DNA from: Mytilus californianus
Taxonomy: Eukaryota > Mollusca > Bivalvia > Mytilida > Mytilidae
Assembly: GCF_021869535.1 (NCBI RefSeq)
Contig: NW_026262659.1
Coordinates: 2,604,001-2,668,000 of the forward strand
Length of the DNA: 64,000 nucleotides
Direction of reading: 5' to 3'
Made by a program: the position numbers and the translations under genes. Shown piece by piece: positions 31,582 through 42,989 of the stretch (its first letter is position 1; every line of letters starts with the position of its first letter). Under the pieces are notes generated by a model, which worked only from the letters and a program-made list of their open reading frames with translations, was not told the origin of the DNA and did no database searches.

Positions 31582-34500
31582 GGTAGAGTGACAGTATTTC
31601 AACTTCTTATATTTAATTTATTGATTTTAATGATACGTTTTTGTACATGGAACATGAGAGGTGCAATGTATGGCACCTCATATTTTCAATCAATATTAGA
31701 AAAGTCTGATATTTGTCTTTTAACAGAACATTGGTTAAATAAAACCAATATTTCTTTTTTAGAAAATTTTGATAGCAGATTTGATACTGTATATAGTATC
31801 GGTATGAATTGTAGTAGTTATACAAAAGGTTCTGGTGGAACGGCAATACTTGTTAGAAAATCACCCGGTTATAAGACATATAATTTGAATTTAAAAAATG
31901 ATAGAATCTGTGGTATAAAATTGTGCTCAAATGAGTATCAAGATATTTGTGTTTTATGTGTACTTTTACCATCCACAAACTACACCCAAGAAGTGTATTT
32001 AAAATATTTAGATGATTTATGTAAATATTATGATATGTACTGTGAAGACAATGTTATACTAATAGGTGGAGATTTTAACATAGATATTACTAATCCAAAC
32101 ACCAGTGGTAAAGCGGTAAATTATATTGATTTTTTGAAAGATAGAAATTTATGCCCCGCTCCATTAAAACAAGGTTGCCTTGGCCCTTTGTACACCTTTA
32201 GGTCGAAAGATGATAGTATAAGAACTTTATTAGATTATGTATGTATACCTGAATTTATTTCTAATGACATTCCTTTTTTAAAAGTGAGTTCAGACTGCCC
32301 TTATAGTGTTTCAGACCATTTTCCTGTTTTTGTGCATATAAACCTAGACTTACTAAGCACATCATCAGAAAAGTATAAATTTTGTAGACATATGTTGAAA
32401 TGGTCACATGCGGATGCTTTTGAAAAAAGAATGTACGAAACTGAACTGTGCAAACTTCTGAGTTTTGAAATAAAATCCGAAAACCTAAGTAACAATGATG
32501 TTGAATTTTATACGACTGTTTTAGTGAATGCATGTCATATGGCATCCAAATTATGTATACCAACTGGTCAATTTCGACCATATTTAAAACCATACTGGAA
32601 AAATAAAAACTTGAAAGAATATCATTTTAAACAGAGAGAGGCGCGTCGAAAGTGGATTTACAATGATCGACCAAGAGTCAAAAGTGATCCGAGTTATCAT
32701 AACTATAAACTTCATAAACGCGAATTCCGCAAACATAAACGTCAAGCCGAAAAACAATGGCAAGAGGAAAAATATGAGGAAATCAAGTCTGCTGCCGAAT
32801 TAGATATTGAGCAATTTTATAAACGTGTAAGGCGAATGAGAAAACCGAGTTCCTCCATAAATAAATTAGTCTATAATGGAAACGTTGCAACAGACGATGT
32901 AAATGTATGCGAAATGTGGAGTGACTACTTTCATGATTTATATTCCGATAACGGTGACTCTGATAACCTTTTTGATACAAGTTTCTTTATGAAAATAAAG
33001 GATATTATTCAAACATATATTGATAGTAATGATGATTGTGTGATACCATATCTTGAACGAAAGATCACGATCGATGAAGTTAGTGAACAATTACGTAGCC
33101 TAAAATGTGGTAAAGCACCAGGTCCGGATTATTTATGCAATGAACATTTACTTTATGGTGGAAAGGCTATCTTAACATATGTATGCAAACTCTATGATAT
33201 TATTCTTAAAACCGAATATTTACCCTTATGTTTTCGTCATGGAATTAATATAACTCTATATAAAGGCAATAACAAAGATAAATCATTACCGAACAATTAC
33301 CGTGCAGTGACATTAACTTCGGTTTTGAGTAAACTATTGGAAAAGATTATTTTGTGTCGTGTTCAAGCTCTTTTAGAACAAATGGGAACAGTTATGCCTC
33401 ATCCCCTACAATTTGGATTTGTCAAAGAACATGGTTCCATTCCTGCGATTTATACTTTAAAGGAATCGATAAACTTTTATAATGAACACAATTCACCAGT
33501 TTTTGCGATATTTTTAGATAATGAAAAGGCTTTTGACCGAATATGGCAGGATGGTCTATTATACAAACTTATGAATATTGGAATAAAAGGGAAAATGTGG
33601 AGAATTATATATTTGTGGTACAAAACTGCAACGGCTCATGTTCAGTACAAAACAATTACTAGCAAGGGGTTTAAGATCGAACAAGGAGTCGGTCAAGGCC
33701 GTGTAATGTCTGCTTGGCTTTTTTCACTTTTTATTAACGATTTGATTTACCAGCTTATAGAATCTAAGAGTGGATTGATCATTAAACATTTACATATTCC
33801 ATGCGTCCTTTTAGCAGATGACACTACCTTGTTGAGTAGCTCAAAAAACGGGTTACAAATACTTTTAAATATTGTTCATGAATATGCACAAAGATGGAGA
33901 CTTAAATATAATGCTTTGAAAAGTAAATTTTTACTGTTCAGTCCCAAAAAGTATATGCAAAAACCTGATTACGTGTTTTCATTCGGTGATGCTACAATTT
34001 TGATGAATGCTACAGTTATTTATGCTGGAACTCTGCTAGACTGTTCGAGAAGAACTTTCGGAAGGACAGATATGGCTTGTAAGAAATTAAAGCGAAATTT
34101 GCATTCGCTGTATAATATTGGTGTGAATCCAAATGGCATGTCTCCGGTCGCAAATACCGTTATATGGAAAAGAGTTATCCTTCCTTGTGCACTTTATGCC
34201 TGTGAACTTTGGGGACATTTAAATTCAACGGAGATTGGAATGTTAGAACAAGCTCAGAGATATTTCACACGATTTATCCTATGTTTTGATAAAAGGTCAC
34301 CAAATGACTCTTGTATAAGTAATTTAGGTCTTTGGACAATAGAAGGTCTAATTGACAAATTTAAGATTTTATTTCTGGGTAGATTATGTAGAGCGTCTGT
34401 TACTACTACTCATAAGCAACTGTTTAATTTACGACTTGGTCAAATACTCAGTGAAGACTTGGCGAAATCAGCAATAACTTATGATCTTATACAAACTTTA

Positions 34501-35097
34501 GCGAAATATGATATGTTATCATTCCTTGAAAGTTATATAGAGGAGGCATATATTCCAGATAAACGACTCTGGTCCAAAATAGTTAGTCAGTCAATAACAA
34601 TTTTTGAAGAAAATAGATGGATACTGTCTGTTCAACGTCGACCGGAACTCAACCGTTATTTTAAAATACATTCTTGTCTTACAGATCATAGACTTGTCAG
34701 ACTTTCAGCTACGGACCCTTTTTTCAAAAGAGGTCTTTTACTACTTATTCGTTTAGGTTCCGTTGCCATTAAGAGTGGACAATGTACTATGTGTAACCAT
34801 TATACTGATGATATTGTAAAACACTTGATTCTAAACTGTGAACATGTTGTTGATATTCGAAATGAAATGTTCTATGCGATAGTCAACTTATTGTCGGTAC
34901 AAGATTCTGTAAAACTATTTCAGCAGGACGAAGACGAAATGCTTGTGACATTACTTGGTGGAGTAAATGATTATGTAAAACAACTGAACTCTGATGTGTG
35001 GAAACAACTGATGCTGTGCTTAGCGGGTCATATGTTGAAATTGTACAATCACTTCAAAAGTGTTTTATTTTACCATAATTTTAATTTTGGTCACTAA
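31579..35097 (+). CDS. LINE ORF2 protein: APE endonuclease and reverse transcriptase
   Basis: 1172 residues without a stop. The endonuclease comes first: CTWNMRG (about 22-28), LLTEHWL (about 51-57), IGGDFNID (about 161-168), LLDYVCIPEF and SDHFPVF (about 243). RT follows: KCGKAPGPDYL (about 509), LPNNYRAVTLTSVLSKLLEK, PLQFGFVKEHGS, motif A IFLDNEKAFDRIW (about 643-655, Asp present), motif B GVGQGRVMSAWLFSLFINDL, and motif C LADDTTLL (about 744-751). Both motif C aspartates are present, with Leu in place of the usual Tyr or Phe. Near residue 1069 a C-x2-C-x9-H-x4-C motif (CTMCNHYTDDIVKHLILNC) marks the C-terminal nucleic-acid-binding region. It nicks DNA and primes reverse transcription of the element RNA. 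The ATG overlaps the ORF1 stop by one base. A second Met at 31633 (MIRFCTWN) is the alternative start nearer the domain. Confidence 0.9.
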   Translation: MGRVTVFQLLIFNLLILMIRFCTWNMRGAMYGTSYFQSILEKSDICLLTEHWLNKTNISFLENFDSRFDTVYSIGMNCSSYTKGSGGTAILVRKSPGYKTYNLNLKNDRICGIKLCSNEYQDICVLCVLLPSTNYTQEVYLKYLDDLCKYYDMYCEDNVILIGGDFNIDITNPNTSGKAVNYIDFLKDRNLCPAPLKQGCLGPLYTFRSKDDSIRTLLDYVCIPEFISNDIPFLKVSSDCPYSVSDHFPVFVHINLDLLSTSSEKYKFCRHMLKWSHADAFEKRMYETELCKLLSFEIKSENLSNNDVEFYTTVLVNACHMASKLCIPTGQFRPYLKPYWKNKNLKEYHFKQREARRKWIYNDRPRVKSDPSYHNYKLHKREFRKHKRQAEKQWQEEKYEEIKSAAELDIEQFYKRVRRMRKPSSSINKLVYNGNVATDDVNVCEMWSDYFHDLYSDNGDSDNLFDTSFFMKIKDIIQTYIDSNDDCVIPYLERKITIDEVSEQLRSLKCGKAPGPDYLCNEHLLYGGKAILTYVCKLYDIILKTEYLPLCFRHGINITLYKGNNKDKSLPNNYRAVTLTSVLSKLLEKIILCRVQALLEQMGTVMPHPLQFGFVKEHGSIPAIYTLKESINFYNEHNSPVFAIFLDNEKAFDRIWQDGLLYKLMNIGIKGKMWRIIYLWYKTATAHVQYKTITSKGFKIEQGVGQGRVMSAWLFSLFINDLIYQLIESKSGLIIKHLHIPCVLLADDTTLLSSSKNGLQILLNIVHEYAQRWRLKYNALKSKFLLFSPKKYMQKPDYVFSFGDATILMNATVIYAGTLLDCSRRTFGRTDMACKKLKRNLHSLYNIGVNPNGMSPVANTVIWKRVILPCALYACELWGHLNSTEIGMLEQAQRYFTRFILCFDKRSPNDSCISNLGLWTIEGLIDKFKILFLGRLCRASVTTTHKQLFNLRLGQILSEDLAKSAITYDLIQTLAKYDMLSFLESYIEEAYIPDKRLWSKIVSQSITIFEENRWILSVQRRPELNRYFKIHSCLTDHRLVRLSATDPFFKRGLLLLIRLGSVAIKSGQCTMCNHYTDDIVKHLILNCEHVVDIRNEMFYAIVNLLSVQDSVKLFQQDEDEMLVTLLGGVNDYVKQLNSDVWKQLMLCLAGHMLKLYNHFKSVLFYHNFNFGH

Positions 35098-35277
35098 ATA
35101 GGTAAAGTTGTATGTGCATTTGTTCTCTCTTTTTTGTATTTATTATGTGTTGGACATTATAAACATCATGTAGTGTAATGAATTTATTGTCATATTGTGT
35201 TCATAATATGTTGTATATAGCTTGTTAATTTCCATTTGTATGTATTAACTATATGTCAATCTTCATATATTGGAGGA

Positions 35278-35283
35278 AATAAA
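35278..35283 (+). terminator. LINE poly(A) signal AATAAA
   Basis: AATAAA lies immediately before the repeat tail of the LINE. Confidence 0.6.
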
Positions 35284-35285
35284 GA

Positions 35286-35307
35286 CAATCAATCAATCAA
35301 TCAATCA
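35286..35307 (+). repeat. (AATC)n LINE tail
   Basis: About five CAAT/AATC units directly after AATAAAGA. This is the microsatellite-type 3' end usual for several LINE clades. Confidence 0.8.
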
Positions 35308-35351
35308 TGTCAAGGTATATATTCATATTACATTAACATGTTCTCTTCCAG

Positions 35352-35506
35352 AATATATGCATGTCAATTTGCCCCTGGATGTTAAGCATCCATTCACTAT
35401 CATCATCAAGGACACATTTGCCACACCAGGACGAGTCATTCAATTTTTAAGTTGTAAACATCTAAAATTCATAAGGGGTTCCGCCTGCGATTGCTGTCAG
35501 TGTTAA
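35352..35506 (+). other. Possible exon just downstream of the LINE
   Basis: TGTTCTCTTCCAG gives a good splice acceptor, followed by an open frame of normal complexity (EYMHVNLPLDVKHPFTIIIK, DTFATPGRVIQF, ending ACDCCQC). I do not recognise the family. No convincing donor was found, so it could be a terminal exon or chance. If real, the LINE sits in the preceding intron, about 40 bases from the acceptor. Confidence 0.25.
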
Positions 35507-35519
35507 AGTGTTAATTGTT

Positions 35520-36100
35520 GACTTAAAAAGTGAGTCCATTAATCAGTAAAATACAGAATTTAAAAAAAAAAATATTCCACTTTTCTTTAGATGCTATTTT
35601 TTTGGTATTGAAGATACTTAAGTTTCATAACAATGCATGATTTAGGTTTACAAATTTATCATATAATTTTTTTACCTCACTGTCTTGAACTGATAACTGT
35701 GAAAAATTAAGTCCATCTACCAGAAAATACTGAAGATTAAAAAAAATACATTTTCGAAGATTTGTTTCAGACATTATCTCTTAATCGTTAAAAGCTACGG
35801 CCAAATTTTTATAAAACTCTATGAAAGTTTGAAAAAGTAATTGATGTGTAACAAACTTTAACCTGTCAGACTGTATCTACTTGTTTATTATATTGTAAAA
35901 CACTAAGTACATTTATCAGTAAAATACAGAAAAATGATAATAAATATTTCCAAAATTGTGCTCTGGATACTATATTTTGATCATAAACATTAAGCCTCTG
36001 TCCATTTTTAATTTCATAAATTTCCATGATTAGATTTGACAAAAATATTGATGACTGAAAAATTTTAATCTCAGACAAAATGTTCATTTTTGTTATTCAT
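35520..36100 (+). repeat. Diverged tandem repeat, ~185-195-bp unit, three copies
   Basis: Phrases of the form AAGTCCATTTATCAGTAAAATACAG.A...AAAATATTTCC recur near 35530, 35708 and 35905, each followed by a TTTCATAA-type segment. Strongly diverged. Confidence 0.5.
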
Positions 36101-36749
36101 CGCATTGTAACCAATACCTGCCAACTTTTCAAAATCTCCATGTAGAATTTTAAGTGCATAAGGGGAGCTATAATGCTCTTCTTATATTGTCACAAGGGTT
36201 TTTAATCAACTTGTATATTGTTTAGATGAGTATGCATGTGCTTCAATACCTTTTTCACAGATTTGAATGCTTGCTTTGAGGTGTTCAATTTATGTAATAA
36301 AGATTTTCAAAATTTAGGTCAACATGTCTCATAGGGATATCCGTAATAAATTATGCAGATAACCTTGCTTCCCCTATTTTAAAAGATAACTGAAAAGTTC
36401 AGGAGACTGAGGACCAGTTTTGGAAATCTGAATGCAAGTAAAACTAATTATTTTTTTTTAAGTGGTGGTGTTGTTTAGTTATTGTCTAGTGAACGAATTT
36501 CTGAAGTTTATTCATCCACAATACTAGTATATTGTTTCAAGTTTTTTTAACTTTATTTTCTAAGGATTTAGTCACAATTATTCGTTAATCTGAGCATAGA
36601 ACTAATATTTTATATCATGGTCTGTAAATGTAATCACGATAAGAAAAAAGAATATGAAATATTTTCAAGGAATCTGTGAAAAATAGTGTTGTATGTCAGT
36701 AAAAAACACATGTTTTTTTGTTTACACTTTCTTAATCTTCTATATAGTT
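36101..36749. other. Noncoding, nothing recognised
   Basis: AT-rich. No gene or repeat partner seen. Confidence 0.3.
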
Positions 36750-37745
36750 TTTGCCCATTAACACTAAAAAGTGTAAAAATCTTCATATTAGGTAAATATC
36801 TCCTATAAGAAGACAACTATGAAATTCCTCTTTGATTACGCATTTGCAGTTGTCTTGCTGATCATTTTTGCTTTTTAAAGTTTCTATCCAACTATTATAG
36901 TTTTCAAGAAAGTAGGCAAAACACAAACTAAAGGCTCAAAAGAGCTTGAGTGGCTCACCTAGGTCTATGTGCATCTTCAACAATGGACACTCTCCTACAT
37001 TGTGGACTAGAATAGAATTCCTGAAAAAAATGGTTTTTTTTGTTGATCTTGTAATGCTTATCATTTTTTTCTGTTTACAGTTTCTATCTTATTAAGTTTT
37101 TGCCCAAAGCACAAACAAATGGAAAACAATCATCATTTAAGGGCAATCACTCAATTTCGTCAAATGACTTGTTTGTAGACCTGTGTCTTGCTGATAATTT
37201 TTGTTTATTAAACTTTCTATCTATCTAGTATAGGTTTTCAGATATTATAAGTTAAAATGCAAAAAAATGGTAAAAATTGTCATTAAAGGGCAACAACTCC
37301 AATAAAGGGTTGTCAGACCATTTCAACCAAGTTGATTATTTGTAGATCTTTTAATTTCTTGCTGATAATTTATGCCATTTAAATTTTTTAACTATTTTAG
37401 TTTTCAACATTATAGACAAAAAAACACTAAAATGCATAATGTAAGGGCAATAACTCCTATAAGAAGTCGTCAGACAGTTTTGATGTAAATGAACAGTAGG
37501 TAAATCTGTCTGTAGACGTTTTCAAGATAATAGACACAAAACATTTCATCCTATGTCAGACATGTTGGTTGGCAGACTGAGTCATTTGATACATCGGTTC
37601 TACATACCCTCATGATAAATTATGGCAAAGTTTGGTTAAATTAGGTCCAGTAGTTTCAGGAGAATATTTTTGTAAAAGTTAACTAACGACAAATTACGAT
37701 AACAACATCCAACGACAGACAGTGATTGGAAAAGCCCTAAAAAAA
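36750..37745 (+). repeat. Composite bivalve repeat with diverged internal tandem units
   Basis: Contains AAAGGCTCAAAAGAGCTTGA / GTGGCTCACC (compare 21850). Three or four internal units follow with TTGCTGATAATTTTTG, AGTTTCTATC and AAAGGGCAACAACTCC phrases. It ends with TAGTTTCAGGAGAATATTTT / TGTAAAAGTTAACTAACGAC, the same closing logic as 22990-23060. Confidence 0.65.
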
Positions 37746-38096
37746 ATGAGTAAAAGTAAATAATATTTTATTGAATATTTTTAATATCAAAATATTATGT
37801 CTCTATCAACTTTAGTTTTCCCCCCAAAAAAATGCAAAAAACAGTAAAATTCATCATTTAAAGGCAATACAAGATGATAAAGAATGAAACACTTTATTTT
37901 AATGAAACACATTCATCTGACTGTATAAGAAATAACTAAATATATACACCCATTTCACCAAAATAAATCCAGTACATTAGCCTTGAGTTTCCCTTTTGAA
38001 TTAAATTAAGCAAAAACGAGAAACACTCTCATGTCTTTAATGAACTGAAGCAATGGATTTTTGATTGAATATTCAAAGTAATTGATAAATATTATT
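37746..38096. other. Noncoding, nothing recognised
   Basis: AT-rich spacer. Confidence 0.3.
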
Positions 38097-39261
38097 GCCC
38101 TTACCTAACAGTGCTAACATGTTGCACCTAAGATGCTCACGTTAGAAACTCACATGATTGCACATGAGGTTTTTAACATGCAAATTAGGTGAGCATTTTG
38201 TGAGCAAAAAAATTGCACATATGAAACTAACCTAATTTGCATGTTAAAAACCTCACGTGCAAATGAGCTTTTGTTTCACATGTGCATTTTATCAGATCGC
38301 TCATATGAGCAGCTGCTCACATGTTGCACATGTGAATATTAGTTGACCCATTTGATTGTGTTATCTAATTATTTCCAGATGATGATGATTTAATTGTATC
38401 TAAAGATCAAAACAAAATGGCTGCTTCAAAATAGGAATATTTTTCAAATTTAAATGAAAATCCTAAATAATTTAATTGAAAATAAAATAACTGACACATC
38501 ATGTTAAGTGTTATTCTTTAATAACTGTCAGTTGATTATGATTTTCATATTATTTTGTATTTTTTGTTATTTAAACAATAATGACTAAAAACATTACATT
38601 ACATTATAAAACTAATGGAGGGACTTGCAAGTTTAGTACATAATGAATGTCTGATTAAGTACTGTATTTCAGAAGGAATTATCTATATACATGTAGTACT
38701 TATTTGAAGCAACCTGTATATATATACTAGCTCCCATAAAGGACTTAAAATTGTAATATATTGCAGAATCTTGACACAAAAATGAACATAATGAAATAGA
38801 AATGATAACTTACAAATAATTAACCACAGCCACACTGGTTTTATCAGATTCCAACAATGTCATTAACTTCAAATAGCACAAAATATGGCTTAAAATTTGT
38901 CATCTCCATCTCCCTCCAACATGTCCAAATTGATGCTTTGAATTTGAATTTACAGGAAGTACATGACTGGGCATGTCATTTTGAAAAAGCTCATATGAGC
39001 AATGATCTAGGTTAGTTTTGAATGGTTAGAAGAATGGACAAACTTTTCAAAGTACAAAACTAACATAAAACTAACATGAATGATAAAAGCTCACCTGAGG
39101 TTTGAATTGCACATATGAGGATTATGTTAGATTTTTGTGGGCTCATATGAACCACCAAACTGCACATGTGAGCAATCTGATTTGCATACAATTCTTACTT
39201 GCATCTCATGTGCTTCACATGTGAAACTTATGTGCTTTTGTTAGCAATTTATGTACGGGCG
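38097..39261. mobile_element. MITE-like element rich in CACATGTG / CATATG palindromes
   Basis: Left end GCCCTTACCTAACAGTGCTA and right end TAGCAATTTATGTACGGGC form ~20-bp imperfect inverted repeats. Both flanks carry many short palindromic words (CACATGTG, CTCATATGAG, TGCTCACATG). A perfect-looking inner hairpin is present: GAGGTTTTTAACATGCAAAT near 38166 against ATTTGCATGTTAAAAACCTC near 38232. No coding frame lies inside. It is probably a non-autonomous DNA transposon; the superfamily is unknown. Confidence 0.55.
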
Positions 39262-39268
39262 GTAACAT

Positions 39269-40009
39269 TATTTGCTCTAGATATAATATACAAGGGAGAC
39301 AATTTTTATTATAAATTCAATTAGATAGAGTAATCTCCCATTGTACACAATATTTCTGTATTAACAAATTGAACATAAGTGGATATGTTACTCCATCACA
39401 ATAAATGAATAATGATTGTTTTTTATTTATTTTTTGGCATTTTCCTCATAACAACGATGATCATCTCAAATTTTCTTTCTGTTTTCTTTTATGTTTTGAG
39501 TCTCTTTTCCATATTAACTCAATATTACTCATTTTGTAACAGCTAGCAACTTTGATACTTTTAAATAACAGCTTAATGCAGAAAAGGCAGAGAAGGATGA
39601 AATATAAATAGAAAATCTTTTGGGAGGAGATTGTTTTTTTCAATTCTTTTACAACAAACTAGAGGATAGCAATTTTTTTCATTAAAAACTTTGAATACAA
39701 GCTAGAAGTAAACAAGAGTTTACACACTGATCTGATATGTCTTTCACCTGATTAATACTTAGGATTGGACTTATGTTAAAAGTCTGTAATATGAAGTTTT
39801 AAATACAAGTGTAACATAAACTTAACAGTATCAACGATCCATGTAAATGAGGTCAAGTTCAGAGGAAACCCACCAACCAGACATTAATAAGTACCACTTA
39901 TAATCACATCATGTAATGAAACTCCAAAATGATGATTGATAAAAAAATAAAAGAAAAGAAGAATGTGTCTGTAGACACAATTGCCCCCGCTCTGTGTGCA
40001 GAAATGAAA
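39269..40009. other. Noncoding, with a small repeat scrap
   Basis: 39835-39900 (CAACGATCCATGTAAATGAG, GTCAAGTTCAGAGGAAACC) resembles the repeat at 62520-63020. Otherwise nothing is recognised. Confidence 0.3.
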
Positions 40010-40390
40010 AAAATTACAATTTTGAGTGTCCAAGTGATTAAGGGGCATAACTCTAGAACGGTATGTGACTCACTGCCTAAATTGATATCTGTCTTTAAGT
40101 GTTTTTCTTAACATTATGTACGAGTTTCATAAAATTGGGATGAGGCAAAATTTATTTATAGTGCGGAAATGAAACATTTTCAATTTTCCAAGTTATAAAG
40201 GAGCACAACTCTAGATCGGCAAATGACTCACTGCCTAAATTCCCACATTGTCTGAGAGTTTTAGTTCTTAGCATTGTGTATGAGTTTCATAAAATTTGGA
40301 TGAGGCAAACTTTAGAGTTCAGATATGAAAATGAGACGGACAGGACTGTCAAAGGTAACATGCAATGCCCCCTTCGCCTAGGGAAAACAT
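40010..40390 (+). repeat. Two tandem copies of a ~175-bp repeat
   Basis: GGGGCATAACTCTAGAACGG, GACTCACTGCCTAAATTGAT and GAGTTTCATAAAATTGGGAT at 40040-40145 recur as AGCACAACTCTAGATCGG, GACTCACTGCCTAAATTCCC and GAGTTTCATAAAATTTGGAT at 40202-40305. Confidence 0.8.
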
Positions 40391-41609
40391 AGGAGATGCA
40401 CTATAGCATAACATGGTTAAAATTGTAAGAACGTTTTAGTAAATTGTAATAAGTACCGGTAGTTTAAAAAGAGTTGCAGATACAAGAGGAACTACCCAAG
40501 TCAATTAAAACTGCTAATATTAGCTGTTTTTTTACCAGTTCGTCATATGTTTAGCAGTTTGTAAGCTGTCCTCAGCAGTCCATTTAATAGCAGTTTGAAA
40601 GACTGCCTTGTTTCATTATTTCTTAGCATTCACCCAAAGCAGTTTGGATACCTTGAAACTGCTGTCAATTGGACAGCAGTTATTGACAGCACGTTTAGTT
40701 TTAATCTTTGTTATAAAAATGATTAGATCTTGCTTTGTTTTCAGCCTAAAAGTAAAATTTTATTTGAAGATTATTTGATAATTTTTAAATGTGCATTTTG
40801 GCTCAAAGCTGTGTGTAAATACTTACTGGTGAAAAACTGTATTTATGTCAATTATAAAGTTTAATTTAGGCTACCGGTAAATGGAATACTTTTACACACT
40901 TGCAGTACAGTAAGCTGTAGTTACAGTTAATGCATGTGTATTTTCTGACATAATTTTGGAGAGGAAAACAGAAATCATACCAGACAGCCATTTAAAAGGG
41001 GGATAGTTGTTTATTCACATACAATATCTGATGTTTATAGGAGTGTAATGAAATACTAGCATACTTTAGCGCAAGATGTTATTTCAAAATAAAAAGGTGA
41101 ATATTTTAAAATAGTTTTGTAAAAAAACAAAAACAAGCCATACTCAAGAGTTCAAAAAAGGGGTGGGGTGGAGGGATAATTAGGGAAACCTAGGCTGCAA
41201 ATAGCTGATTGTTTTATGTTGACTTAACAATTGTTTGATATTGACCTTACATTACAATCCATTAAATGAAGTTAATTTATGTAATCTAAATATGTGTCAG
41301 AAAGTCGAAACACAAGAAAAATATATTTTCTAATCTAAAAGCAAAAGAGAAGTTAACGGTTGTCTTTTGGTCCACATAAAACATATATATATTTTGAGAA
41401 ATTAGTAGTACACTCAATAATCAAAAAGGAATAACTTTTAATTTGAAAATCACATAGTCAAGGTAACTAATATATAGTCTTTAGTAAGCCTATAGCTCTT
41501 ATTGAATTAGTTGCTTTTTATAAGCACTGATTTTTAAAGAGCATTCTTTATATTGTTCCTATTATTCGGCCAATTAAAGTAATTGATAGATATTGTTGGT
41601 AACATTATT
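40391..41609. other. Noncoding, nothing recognised
   Basis: AT-rich with no gene. Confidence 0.3.
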
Positions 41610-42060
41610 TGCTTATGTTTTTCTCAACAACCTAGAAAAACATTGTGTACAGCATTAATACAATGCCATCTTGATTATATGCATGTGCTTGTTGGTATGA
41701 TGGTTTATCAAAGAAACTTAAAGAAAAGCTTAAGGTTTTTCAAAATAAAGTTATCAGGTTTATACTATATCTTCCTCAGAGAAAAAAAAATCACAAATCA
41801 CTTGAAATGAAGTTGAAAATTGGAATTATTGAATGTTAAAGTAACAGAGTGACACAACTTCGTCTGAATCATGTCATTAATGTTTTTCATGACAAATGTC
41901 CAGAATACTTAAGCTAGATTAACGGTATACCACCGTCTTGGCTTGTAAAATAGCAATTCACAACAGGTCTAGTTCTTTGATTAAATCTGGAAATTTGGCA
42001 ATTAATTTTAATGGGTTCAACTGTTTAATTGAATAGAGAAAAACAAGTGTTTCATGGCAT
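41610..42060 (+). pseudogene. LINE ORF2 C-terminal scrap (CR1/L2-like)
   Basis: Readable over two frames: RKTLCTALIQCHLDY, GLSKKLKEKLKVFQNKVIRF, ILYLPQRKKNHKSLEMKLK, VTQLRLNHVINVFHDKCPEY. This is the segment after RT in CR1/L2-like proteins (LxxxxFxxHLDY...KLQxxQNKxIRFIL...RVxQLxLNHV). The frames are broken, and neither catalytic motif nor tail is seen. Confidence 0.6.
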
Positions 42061-42225
42061 TAATGAGACTTATTTACGAAATACAAAATATTTGAGTTAG
42101 TTTGAACATCGTTGAAAGGTAACATTTTTATAAAGGAATGATAGAAAAATTTTCAAATTTTACTTGTAGCAAGAAAACAAGGTCGGTGTCACCAATTTTT
42201 TTTATTATTTTCTTAAAGTATATTT

Positions 42226-42306
42226 TAAATAAAATTGAGAATTGAAACAGGGAATGTGTCAAAGAGACAACAACCCGATCAAAGAGCAGAACACAGTAAC
42301 AGGCCA
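42226..42306 (-). repeat. Mussel-type interspersed repeat A, short copy
   Basis: AAAATTGAGAATTGAAACAG, GGAATGTGTCAAAGAGACAA and CAACCCGATCAAAGAGCAGA match the 5' part of 11745-12105. Confidence 0.75.
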
Positions 42307-42989
42307 CATATCTTCTCGTATTCTATTTCAAAATTCTATCTCATAGATTTCTATTAATTCTCAAAAATGTGTATTTTTCATAAACTTGGGCAATTTTGCA
42401 GGACTTGTAGCTTGAAAAATAGCATGGTGACCTATACTTTTTATTATATTTTCTACAAAAGCATGGACAAATCTCTCTTCTGGCAAAGTATAAGAAATTT
42501 CTATCTGAGGAAATATTTACCAATGATCCACCTAAATTCTACGAAAAGGAATACTTAAGAACAACTGCTTACAATTTTTTTGTTCCAAATATAAAATATG
42601 TCATATCTTCTTTCCTTTTTAGTGGTATTAAAAACCAGAATGCTTTGCCAGATCATGTAAAAGGTGAATTCAAAAATATAATTTACTGAACATGTTTGTT
42701 TGTTCTCAGTAATTTTTGACTTGTAAAAGCAGCCATTTTTGTCCATTTGTTATAAAACCTTTTAGGTAAAAACATGTAATTTAGAAGTTATAATCAGCAG
42801 TGACACCTTACAAAGCCATAATATGTGATGATCCAAGTTTATAAAAGGGTAATTTAATGTAATTATGTCAGAAGTTTCAACTCAATTTGAAATGTACATG
42901 ATGTGTGTTATTTCAAAATATTTTTTTTCGTTTTCAATTTAAGAACCTTCCCACACCCCTACATGACAAACTATTGCAGCCGCAGTAGT
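42307..42989. other. Noncoding, nothing recognised
   Basis: AT-rich with no gene. Confidence 0.3.

Larger units (their letters stand above)
30400..35310 (+). mobile_element. Intact-looking two-ORF LINE (APE type)
   Basis: Two complete open frames (30488-31579 and 31579-35097), a ~200-bp 3' UTR, an AATAAA and an (AATC)n tail. This is the only retroelement here without coding damage, so it is young and possibly still mobile. The 5' boundary is uncertain (about 30375-30480), and I found no clear target-site duplication. Confidence 0.85.

Noticed and set aside
31613..32980. Minus-strand frames over the LINE ORF2
   Set aside because: They are shadows of a well-defined endonuclease/RT frame.
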